Below the pieces are notes generated by a model. That model did not search any database and was not told where the DNA came from. It saw only the letters and a program-made list of their open reading frames with translations. Positions 10,327 through 18,834 of a DNA stretch of 18,834 bases are shown here, in pieces. The stretch lies in contig CAJVPP010001627.1 in the NCBI GenBank assembly GCA_910592005.1, forward strand, positions 1-18,834. Reading direction: 5' to 3'. This DNA comes from Funneliformis mosseae (lineage: Eukaryota > Glomeromycota > Glomeromycetes > Glomerales > Glomeraceae). The position numbers and the translations under genes are program-made. Position 1 is the first letter of the stretch. Every line of letters starts with the position of its first letter.

Positions 10327-10328
10327 TA

Positions 10329-10493
10329 TAGTGAAATAGTCATTTTGCACTTCAACTTCATTATAACAAATATATGAAAAATTTGAAGGATTTTATTGGT
10401 TATTTTATTATAGAGAGGGAAAATTGATATATTAATTAGTTAAGCATTATATGGTTCATTATATCAAAATTTACTATATTAAAGGATAGACTA
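10329..10493. mobile_element. Candidate short non-autonomous element (MITE-like)
   Basis: A 165 bp block begins TAGTGAAATAGTC and ends GGATAGACTA, with TA on both sides (10327-10328 and 10494-10495). Both ends can be read as decayed CAGT-type termini of pogo-like elements. Internally TTCATTATAACAAAT and the roughly inverted TTCATTATATCAAAATTT look like CpG-depleted forms of a symmetric motif. The terminal repeats match only over the first few bases, so the boundaries are tentative. Confidence 0.35.
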
Positions 10494-10495
10494 TA

Positions 10496-11545
10496 AGATT
10501 TAACATTTAACTATAATTGAATAACTTTTGAATTAGAAATAGTTTTATATATATACTTTAGTTTTTCAAGTTTTTTTTATTTTCAAGAAAAAAATAATAA
10601 TGTCTTAATAGCATCTTCAGTTTATTTGATTTTTAAATTTTTGTTAGATTTAATTATTTTATTATTTATTTTATTTTTATTAATTTTTTCTAATAAGAAA
10701 AAAATATTTTAAAGAAAAATAATAAAAATAAAAGTTCTAAAAGTTTATATTTAAAAAAAGTAAAAAAAGATTTTTATAAGTTTATGTTTTACATTTAAAA
10801 TATTTAAATATGTATATATTTTAAAAAGAAATGTATGTTTGAAAAAAAGTAAAAAATTTAAGAAATGTTAATGTTAAATTTTATTTTAATTTTACTTAAT
10901 TAATAAAATTAAATTTTATATAAAATTTCAATTATAATTAGCTTAAAATTCAAATTTAAATTCAATCATAATCACATTCTTTGTAAAATAAGATTGATCT
11001 CTAATCTCAATTTTAATCTTAATCATAATTATTATAAAAATCTCCATTATTTTCTAATTTTGGTAGTCTATTATATAATAAAAAGTAGATCTTATTATAT
11101 TATTTATTATTGATATTATTTAATTTATTTAACTTTATATTATTTATATTATTTATATTATTTTCTTTATTTTTATTATTTTATTTAATTATATATTTTT
11201 ATATAAATAGGAGTAGTTTATAAATATAAATAAAAGAAATAACAAGAGAACTTATCTTATAATAAATTTTTTAATAAATAAACTGTTTAATATAGATGAA
11301 TTAATAGAAGCAATACTATTCTTTTATTTGTTAATTAATTAATTGTATATATTTTTTTTACTTTAACTATTTACCTTTATTTTTTTATTTTTTTTTTATC
11401 TTTATTATACTCTATACATAAAGAAAAACTTTGATTATTATAATATTGCAGGTAAATATCAACAATTTAAAGAATTGATGTAACACTATTAATAATATTA
11501 AGATGTTTAAAAAATAATTATTACTTAATTAATAATCTGATAAAA
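10496..11545. other. AT-rich gene-free stretch with simple sequence
   Basis: No gene is seen. At 11094-11180 TTATATTATT-like units repeat loosely. At 10930-11035 ATTCAAAT, AATCATAATC and CTCAATTTTAATCTTAATC form a short imprecise repeat cluster. The rest is A/T homopolymer-rich sequence. Confidence 0.4.
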
Positions 11546-11547
11546 TA

Positions 11548-11743
11548 TAGTGACACCTCTATAAGTGCACTCCCCTTGGGACCATAATAAAAAATAGCAG
11601 AATGTGTATTTAGAGAGATGTGTATTTATAAAGAATAAAATATTAAGAGCTCTTATGAGTTGAAACCAAAGCCTATTATGCATTTAGAGAGAATTTACAT
11701 AGAATGTGCATTTATAGAGAATGTACTTATGAAGGTTTCACTG
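11548..11743. mobile_element. Short pogo/Tigger-type non-autonomous element (MITE)
   Basis: The element is 196 bp with terminal inverted repeats. The left end reads TAGTGACACCTCTATAAGTG. The right end, reverse-complemented, reads CAGTGAAACCTTCATAAGTA. About 21 of 28 bases match, and most differences are transitions. TA flanks both sides (11546-11547 and 11744-11745), as expected for Tc1/mariner/pogo-type insertion. Inside, motifs like GTGCATTTATAGAG recur about five times between 11600 and 11730. They are inverted copies of the left-end core CTCTATAAGTGCAC, probably transposase-binding sites. It has no coding capacity. Its ends differ from those of the 5752-9134 element, so another transposase must have mobilised it. 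Confidence 0.7.
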
Positions 11744-11745
11744 TA

Positions 11746-12363
11746 TTATAAAATAATATTAGTTATTATTTTTTAATTATTTACTTCATAATTATATATA
11801 TTATTCCTTCTTTATTTCTTTTAGTATTTAATTTATTATATATATTATAATAAATTAAAAGAATTTATATAAGAAAATAAAAATTTTTAATTAATTATAT
11901 AAATTAAATAAGATTTTTCTTATATACACAAATGTGTAAAAAGTATAAAAGATAAAAAATAGTAATAAGATTTCAAATTTATTAATCACTTTTATTTTTT
12001 TAATTTAGATTCTTATTTCAATTTTCCGAAAAAGGAAATATAATTTTAGTAACTCTTTAGATGCAAATGTATTAAGCCGCTGACAAATGATCAGTAATTT
12101 TTGTTGAACAAATATATCTGCCCACTACCACCTGAATTATTACAATGCAAAAAAAAAAATTTCTTTCTAATTATAGAGAGGGATAAATAAAAATGTGAAC
12201 TAATATCTGTGTAACGATTCATTCAAAAAATGATAAATTATTGCATGTGAAAAAACCATAAAAACAAATCTCTCTTGACGGTTTTTATAGATTTAACTCA
12301 TTCTTAACGGGAAAGTAATTTTACATAAGTCCAGGTTTATCGTAACAATTATTTAATAAGACA
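11746..12363 (+). promoter_or_regulatory. Upstream region and 5' leader of the M13 peptidase gene
   Basis: No other gene lies here. CpG sites reappear from about 12030, marking the edge of the AT-rich block. A perfect 8-base inverted repeat, ATAAAAAC at 12258-12265 and GTTTTTAT at 12281-12288 with a 15-base spacer, lies about 100 bp before the start codon; its role is unknown. The start codon context is AAGACAATGA, with A at -3, which is favourable. Confidence 0.35.
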
Positions 12364-15300
12364 ATGAGTCGCGCACCTTCCACGTCATTGGAGAACGCTC
12401 CTTTGCTTACACCTAATGATCTTGACGAAGAAGAAACTCTTGATGGAGGTAACGGTGTAGTCGAACGCGGTCCTCGTACTCGCGAAGCTCCGCGTGACCA
12501 TACAAACTTCTTTCCGTTACGTCATGGAAAATTTTCTCACCTCGAAACCTTATTGGCTTTCATGTGTGTTTTGTTATTAATACTTATGAGCGTTTTCGCT
12601 GGCTTATATGCCAGAGGAAGGACCAATAAACACCCACAACCAGAAATACCGCCGCCTATTATACCTCCACCAAATGATACCATAAAGGTGAACGCGTTAT
12701 CGAAACAATATCAAATATAGACAAGTGTAAAATATGTCTAACATAGTATAACTTACGCGTTTACAGGAACCTTGTCTTACTCCAGATTGTGTAATTATAG
12801 CGGCTCAGATTATTAGTGATATGGATCCGACTGCCGATCCTTGTGATGATTTCTTTCAATATAGTTGTAAGTTAGAATTATCTTATGCTTATCGAATATT
12901 TAAGTTATTCACAGTTTAGCCTAAATCTATCTTTTTAAGGTGGCGGTTGGGTACAAAATAATTTGATACCCGAGGATAAAGGCCAGTATAGTTACTTTGA
13001 TAGTTTATATGAAGACAATCAGGTAAATAATTATTTTATTTTTATTTTTTTTTTTTTTTATTACTACTTATCAAAATGGAAAAAAATTTTTTTTTTTAAA
13101 CTACAGAAATTATTGAAAGAAATTCTTGAAAATAATTTTGAATCAACTCATAAATTTGAGCCGAATCTTCCACCACCTTCAGAAGTAATAGACAAACAAA
13201 ATTTTTATAAACTTCAAAATCTCTATCAGTCTTGTATGAACGAATCTTTAATTAATGATTTTGGTGGAGAGCCGTTGTTGCCAATCATAGATCGTATTAT
13301 TGACGATTTTCCTGTAGACTCTAAATATTCTTTATTGAGCAATTTTGGACATTTGGATGAAATAGAAAGTCAAGGAGCTCATTCTCACGATCCTCTTAAT
13401 TTAACAAATACATTGTCACGTCTTTCTATCTTTGGAATAAAACCGTTGTTTGAATTTTTCGTAGAAGCAGATGCAAAAGATCCGAAAAATAATGTTTTAT
13501 ACTTATCTCAGTCTGGCCTTGGTTTACCTTCAAAGGAATATTACGAGGAGGAAGAGATATTGTTATCATATAAAGAAGCTATGATCGAATTATTAAATTT
13601 GGCCCTAAATTATAGCAGTAATGTAGCTCACCATTTCAATCATAATTTCACTGAATCAGATGACTTAGTGAAAGACATATTAGAATATAGTGCAGAAAGG
13701 TTCTTATATAAAGAATGGGAAAAAAATGCTAAGAAAATTATAGATTTTGAAATAGAATTGGCTAAAATCTCTTTATCCGCGTAAGTCGATCGATCATCAT
13801 TAACTTATTTATTAATTTATTACTATATTAATTTTTCTTTTTTTTTTTCTTTTGGAATTTAGCGAAGAATTTTCTGATCCTGAAGCTACTTATAATAATC
13901 AAACTGTAGTTTCTCTTGAAAACCTTAGTCCTTCTTTCATTTGGACTCGTTATATAAGTGCATTATTACCTCCTACATCTGTTTTTCCGGCTAAAATCAT
14001 TTTAACTTCTAACAAATATTTTAAAGATCTTTCAAACCTTGTCGAGAAAACTCCAACTCCAACTTTACAACTTTATTTCATTTGGCAAGCAATTTATACT
14101 TATGCTGATTCTTTAAGTGAAAATTTTAGAGTGCCACTAAGAAAATTGAGGGCAAAACTCAGAGGAACTGATGAATCAATTAAACCTAAAAGATGGGAAG
14201 AATGTCTTAAATCTGTCGATAATACTTTAGGTCTTATGGCTGGCAGATATTTTGTGTTGAGAGCATTTGGAGGTATGATTTATAAACTTATTATATTATA
14301 TCTTTTCAGTAGTTTCACCGCGCTTTTTTGGTGAGTTCTCTCGCGAACAAAACGAACAATTGTCCTGGATAGATGCTTATGCATTTCTTTGAAACTAAGC
14401 GACTCCAATAAAAAAATAATATTGAAATCCAATTGATGCAAATAGTTTTTTCATTTCTAAATTTTTTTTTTTTTTTGATTTAGGTAAAAGTAAAGAACTA
14501 GCCGATCAAATAATAATGTCTCTTAAAGATGCATTTATTAAACAATTACCACGACTTGATTGGCTTGACAAAGAAACGCGTGAAAAGGCAATTGAAAAGG
14601 TTAATCGTATTATTCAAAAAATTGGATTTCCCTCTAAATCCCCTGATACTATGTCACCACAGTCTCTTGCTGAATATTATGAAAAGATTAATATAGAGAA
14701 AGATAGATATTTCGGTAATATTTTAAGTGCTCATGTGTGGGCTTCAGAAAATAAATGGAAGAAAGTTGGTAAACCCGTGGATCTCGGTCAATGGTATATG
14801 ACTCCTCAAACAGTTAACGCATACTATGTAAGTACGAAAGTTTTTAAAATGTGTTTATACATAATAGGAAAGTATTATAACCGTGAAATTTTTTAGAATC
14901 CTACGGCTAATGAAATCGTATTTCCAGCTGGTAATTATCCAATTTAAAAAGGTTTTGCTTATTATTTTTTAAAAGAAAATTAAAATTTAATTAATTTATG
15001 TTAATGGTAATTTATAGGAATACTTCAATCGCCATTTTTTAGTGCCAGAGCTCCAGAATATGTAAATTATGGAGCAATTGGTATGGTTGTCGGACATGAG
15101 CTCACGGTTTGTATTAGGATCTATGCTTGTATTCTCAGTAATATAAAAACTAACTTGAATTAATGAATATTAAAGCATGCATTTGATAATAATGGAAGAC
15201 AATATGACGCGAATGGTAAATTAATCCAGGTACGAATAAAGATTTTTTATCTTTTTGAATTTACACGTAAAAAAAATTAATTCTAATTTGAATTTTCAAC

Positions 15301-15935
15301 AGTGGTGGTCTAATACTACAATTGAAGCATTCGAGGAAAAGGCAAAATGTTTCGTGTATCAATACGGTAATTACACAATTGATGATCCAAAAGGCAATCC
15401 TGTGAACTTAAATGGTGTTTTAACTCTCGGTGAAAATCTTGCTGATAATGGGGGGTAATTATTATTATTATTATTATTTATTATTTTTTTTTTTAAAAAA
15501 AAAAAGATAGCATTATGCTAACTAAAAAAAAAAATTTTTTAAGTCTTAAAGAAGCTTTTCATGCATGGCTTACCCGATTTGAAAGTGATAAAAATGAAAA
15601 GCTTTATAATAATCAATTATTACCTGGATTACAAAATTTTACACGCGAACAACTATTTTATATATCATTTGGGCGTGTGTGGTGTTCAAAAATAAGACCA
15701 GAGACTGCTGTAGAAAGGGTAAGGGTTATTTTATAAAAGAATTAAAAGAAATCTTTTTAATTTTTTAACCGACATTAACTTTCTTTTCTATAACAAAAAG
15801 GTTCGAGTTGACCCTCATTCACCAGCAATCTGGAGAGTTAACGGTGTATTAACAAATTCCAATCATTTTTCTGAAACATTTAAGTGTAAAGTAGGATCAA
15901 AAATGAATCCAGTTGATAAGTGTTCTATTTGGTAA
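12364..15935 (+). CDS. M13 family zinc metallopeptidase (neprilysin/ECE-like), type II membrane protein, 12 exons
   Basis: Exons: 12364-12687, 12767-12866, 12940-13022, 13107-13780, 13863-14272, 14484-14827, 14897-14930, 15018-15106, 15176-15229, 15303-15454, 15544-15718, 15801-15935. All introns are GT-AG, phases agree throughout, and the coding length is 2,574 bp (857 aa). The cytosolic tail (1-60) carries ENAPLL (10-15), an acidic dileucine pattern. A membrane segment (~62-83) and a Pro-rich linker (93-103) follow, then a large ecto-domain with several N-glycosylation sequons. Catalytic motifs: NAYY (642-645, substrate backbone), HELTH (683-687, zinc ligands and general base Glu684), GENLAD (747-752, third ligand Glu748), [13 protein letters not shown] (816-828, His819 and Arg825) and C-terminal CSIW (854-857). 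Family members cleave peptides outside the cell or in endosomes/secretory compartments. The usual length is 700-770 residues; the extra length is partly the N-terminal tail and linker. No key residue is missing, so the protein should be active. The substrate is unknown. Confidence 0.93.
14897..14930 (+). other. 34 bp exon of the M13 peptidase gene
   Basis: This very small exon encodes [11 protein letters not shown] plus the first base of Gly. It continues the NAYY motif of the preceding exon into the conserved M13 sequence Y(N/S)PT.N.IVFPAGILQ. The acceptor TTTTTTAG and donor GGTAATT fit. Skipping it would shift the frame and remove part of the active-site cleft. Confidence 0.8.
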
Positions 15936-16634
15936 AAATAGAATATAAAATTTATCAAGGGGGATTATTTTTCTTTTATTTTTGATTGTATTTTATTTTA
16001 AGATATAAATTGTAAAATTTCTATACAAAAAAATTTATGTATTTTTGGGTGTTATAAAAATAAAATTTTAAAAAAATCTTTTCCTCGGAGTCTCGCCTTA
16101 CCCGATTTATTCGCGAAAACGTGTCAAGTCACGTGAAAAGTATTGTAGAACGCGTTACGTCACAATGAATTTCCCATTACTGCTTTTTTATTATATTACA
16201 AATTAAAGGATTTGTGTAAAGAAATGATGAATTTGTTGAATTTTCTTTACGTTCTATTCTGTACAAAAAAAGATAAAAGTAAAACTAGGATAATAGCTAA
16301 ACATTCAGCCGTTAAATGATATTCACAAAGAAAAAGCAACAAAAATAAGTAAATGAAAATTATGCTTTATACTCAATTTTTTTTTTACATTATTAAGTTT
16401 AAATGCTACATATAGTGTATATATATAAAATAATTGTCTACTCAAATTACTTTTTCAATACTAATTTTTTTTTTTTTTTTTTTTTTGATGCTAAATCACA
16501 AAAATTGTCATTATAATGTGTTTGATTAAATTTTTCGAAACCAAAAAATTAGCCTCGAAAATTTGCCTTATTAATTTACTCCTCACACTATATAGCTGAC
16601 AAAGGTACGCAGCGGATATTAAGGGTATTATCCT
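15936..16634. other. Convergent intergenic region with a CpG-rich motif cluster
   Basis: No gene is seen between the two convergent 3' ends. A short CpG-rich island at about 16083-16165 contains TCACGTGA (16129-16136), ACGCGT (16150-16155) and TTACGTCA (16155-16162), which look like bHLH, MBF and CREB/ATF-type sites. The rest is AT-rich, with a 22-base T run at 16465-16486. Poly(A) signals for both genes should lie here, but none stands out. Confidence 0.5.
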
Positions 16635-17875
16635 TTATTGTTGTTGAGGAGCAAATCGACGAGCCATGTCAATGATGAAGGGACCAATATTGACATCATT
16701 CAGTTCTCCCTCAATCTCCTTTTTTTCTCCGATTTCATCGCTGACGATAATTTTGTCGAGATGCATGTTTTCAAGGTCCTCTTCATCGTCATCTTCCTCA
16801 TTACCAGTCAATAAATTATTAAAATATGGGATAAAGAGGGCATGCATCTCTTCAATTTGTTCTCGAATCTTCCTATTTTCCTCGCTAATCTCTTTATATT
16901 CACTTTTTAATCCGTCAGTTTCATCCCTGAGCTTATCTACTTCTTCTTCAAGCACTGTATTCATCTGGAGGAATTTTTGTTCCGTTGATTTTAGTTCCTT
17001 CAACGTTGACTCTTGTTCTAAATAAAATCAAGAAATAAGTATCATCACTGTAATCACAACCTTTATCATAACATTAATCATTTATTATCACAATTGTCCA
17101 TTACGTCACTTACCCTCGTGGTACCGATTGAAGTTTTCGGAGAAGATCTCGAACGGAACTTTGAGTTCTCGAAGGGGACGATCTAATAGAAAGAAGAATA
17201 TGGTTCACGCGTTATTACGCGTCATTTACACAATAAATGCAAGTTGTAATACTTTACCTTGCGTAGTCAAAAGTGCACCACTTCTGACCCTATAGTCAAA
17301 TGAACCGATTTCACAACCATTCAATTCGTCATTATCAATCCGATCTCCATTGGTTCTTAATTCATAAGGTCTATATAAATGTGAATGAGAGTGCTCTTGA
17401 CGATGACGGATCGCACCGATTCTGCCATTCGTATTAACATTTTCATCTAAGCTGTTACCATTGATTAATGACGGACTGGTATTTCGTGGGCCATTACAAG
17501 CTACTGCGCTATTTCCATTCGTGTGATGTGGTGGAGACTTTTGATTGGCTGTTGTGCTACGGTCAACTTCATCTTCGTCTTAAATGAGTGAAAATTTGAG
17601 AAAAGATGAAAAAAAAAAAATACAAAATAAACAAAAGTTAAAAGGAAGAAAAAAGTATTTTTTTTTGATAATAATTTTATTAATTTACAGTTTCATTTAG
17701 ATAACTTTATATATGCTCTATAAGTTAATGATATATTTGATTTTATTTTCATACCACTGCTGCTTTCTTCTTCCGAGCTATCACTAGTATCTTTTACGGC
17801 ATCTTCTTGCAAAACAAACTCTTCGTCAGAAGAGTCGGACTGATCCGAGAAATTCTCATCTAACCAATCAACCAT
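16635..17875 (-). CDS. Acidic coiled-coil protein of unknown function, 4 exons
   Basis: Exons on the minus strand: 17875-17755, 17578-17258, 17182-17114, 17017-16635. All three introns are GT-AG (GTATGA, GTAAAG and GTAAGT donors), each junction has the same phase (one base carried over), and the total is 894 bp (297 aa plus TAA). The start is the ATG at 17875 (A at -3, G at +4). N-terminus (1-50): Ser/Asp/Glu-rich, with SDSSDEE and SDSSEEESSS patterns that resemble CK2 phosphorylation sites. Residues ~50-145: low-complexity, rich in Asn, Ser and His, probably disordered. Residues ~158-228: a heptad-like coiled coil (EEEVDKLRDETDGLKSEYKE region). An acidic patch (EEDDDEEDLE, 244-253) follows, and the C-terminus is GPFIIDMARRFAPQQQ. 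There is no signal peptide or membrane segment, so it is probably cytosolic or nuclear. I do not recognise the family. It converges with the M13 gene and shows no functional tie to it. Confidence 0.85.
17207..17222. promoter_or_regulatory. Pair of ACGCGT boxes in an intron
   Basis: Two ACGCGT hexamers, at 17207-17212 and 17217-17222, lie ten bases apart in the second intron of the coiled-coil gene. ACGCGT is the MluI cell-cycle box bound by MBF-type factors in other fungi. Two so close together in AT-rich DNA is unlikely by chance, but their use here is untested. Confidence 0.3.
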
Positions 17876-18725
17876 CTTCAAAGTATGTATGTTACTAGTA
17901 ACGAAGTTAAATATACTAATTCAAGTGTTATAGATAACCAAACCTTAAAAAGTCGGTTTTTTTTGTTAAAATAAATATCTAGGAACCCTTGAGAGATTTT
18001 AAAAGCAAAAAGAAATTTTTATTTGTCTCGTTTTTGAGATCTAAAAACCGTAATTTCAAAAAGGTATATAGACTAAAAGTAGGTACTTGGTATAGAAATT
18101 TACTCGAAAACAATATTTTTAAATTTAAGTGGGTTATGAAAGTGTAAAAGAAGTGTTAAAAATTTGTCTGGTTTTTTAAAGTCGAAAAAAAAAAGCTAAA
18201 AATATCAGAAATAAAGCATATAAAAAATGCTGAGCGAAATTTAATCCTCATCGTAAAACATTTTATAGATCTGTCATGTTCATGTTTCACGTGCCCATTT
18301 TTCCTTGATAAGCATAGAGAATTTTTTTCTTTTTTTGTTGTTACTCGCGTTTAAATGTAAAAAAAAAATGTAATATCTCTTCTTTCATTCTTTTAGTCAC
18401 GTGATTAAAATTTCGTTTCTGTATATTCTTTCGTTTCGAAAAGTTAAAATAATGAAAATGAAAATATCCGAATCGTTTTTTCACGGGAGTTTTGTTTTCG
18501 AATTGTTATTCGAATTAGTAAAAAAAATTTGAATATCATTTTTAACTTGATATACAGTATCAAAATTAAATTGTATAATAATTTCTCTTCTCTCATATTG
18601 CAATTTTTATGCTTTATAAAATTCTAAAATTCTAAAATTTTTTTTATGCATCTTTAATTCGGCTTTCAATATTGAATTAAAAAAATTTTTTTGAATTTAT
18701 TTTTTTAAAAAAAATTATTTTTTTT

Positions 18726-18727
<2 letters not shown>
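17876..18727 (-). promoter_or_regulatory. Upstream region of the coiled-coil gene
   Basis: No gene is seen in this AT-rich stretch. Candidate promoter sites are CACGTG at 18288-18293 and the palindrome TCACGTGA at 18397-18404, both E-box-type and about 0.4-0.5 kb before the start codon. The same TCACGTGA occurs at 16129. A TATA box cannot be singled out given the base composition. Confidence 0.35.

Positions 18728-18767
<40 letters not shown>
18728..18767. repeat. Poly(T) tract of 40 bases
   Basis: An uninterrupted run of 40 T is flanked by further T-rich sequence from about 18690 to 18810. It could be the poly(A) tail footprint of a retroposed element inserted on the minus strand, but no such element is readable to its right within the window. 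The exact length is likely to be unreliable in the assembly. Confidence 0.6.
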
Positions 18768-18769
<2 letters not shown>

Positions 18770-18834
18770 TTTTTTTGGGAAAATTTCCAAGTTTTTTTTT
18801 TTTATCATTTTTTTTTTCAACTAGTCCAAAAATT

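Noticed and set aside
12688..12720. A short form of the M13 protein ending at TAG 12718-12720 as a separate small membrane protein.
   Set aside because: A good donor (AAG then GTGAAC) and the acceptor TTTACAG at 12766 lead in phase to EPCLTPDC, the expected start of the M13 ecto-domain.
16666..17025. Plus-strand frame of 119 codons, very Ser-rich.
   Set aside because: It lies antisense to the last exon of the coiled-coil gene. Its Ser richness is the complement of that exon's Glu/Asp codons.
1..18834. tRNA, rRNA or CRISPR array.
   Set aside because: No tRNA-like boxes, rRNA-like conserved blocks or regularly spaced direct repeats with unique spacers were seen. The 33 bp and 178 bp repeats are contiguous tandem units.

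Overview
The window looks like nuclear DNA of an arbuscular mycorrhizal fungus of the Rhizophagus type (Glomeromycotina). It is very AT-rich. Its genes carry many short GT-AG introns, mostly 69-98 bp. It also holds decayed proteins of kinds I associate with Rhizophagus expansions: a SAM-like domain protein, a very large multicopy protein, and a CENP-B/Tigger-type transposase. The assignment rests on recognising families from memory; no search was run.

Layout. 1-2000: a degenerate ACTCG repeat, then a broken SAM-domain gene (706-1392, +). 2001-2510: a tandem array with a ~178 bp unit. 2549-5660 (-): one long decayed gene of ~1,000 codons, now split by stops and frameshifts. 5752-9134: a probable pogo/Tigger-like DNA transposon, with a wrecked DDE/DDD transposase (6197-7800, -), a 33 bp minisatellite and candidate terminal inverted repeats. 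9135-12250: an AT-rich, CpG-poor stretch with two candidate short non-autonomous elements (10329-10493 and 11548-11743) and no gene I can support.

Two intact genes follow. A 12-exon gene (12364-15935, +) encodes an 857-residue type II membrane zinc peptidase of family M13 (neprilysin/endothelin-converting-enzyme type), with every diagnostic motif present. Converging on it is a 4-exon gene (17875-16635, -) for a 297-residue acidic coiled-coil protein I do not recognise. Both models were rebuilt exon by exon, and the phases agree at every junction.

The contrast between the two halves is the main theme. From about 2.1 to 12 kb, old genes and elements have been eroded mostly by C:G to T:A changes: Gln codons read as TAA, Trp codons as TAG or TGA, and CpG is nearly absent. 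The M13 and coiled-coil genes keep their CpG sites and frames. The genes share no visible pathway; they appear to be a conserved pair beside a decaying transposon-rich block. I found no wholly new biological system. The best leads are the RIP-like decay, the elements with subterminal repeat arrays, the M13 peptidase with a possible endosomal sorting signal, and a CpG-rich motif cluster between the convergent genes.
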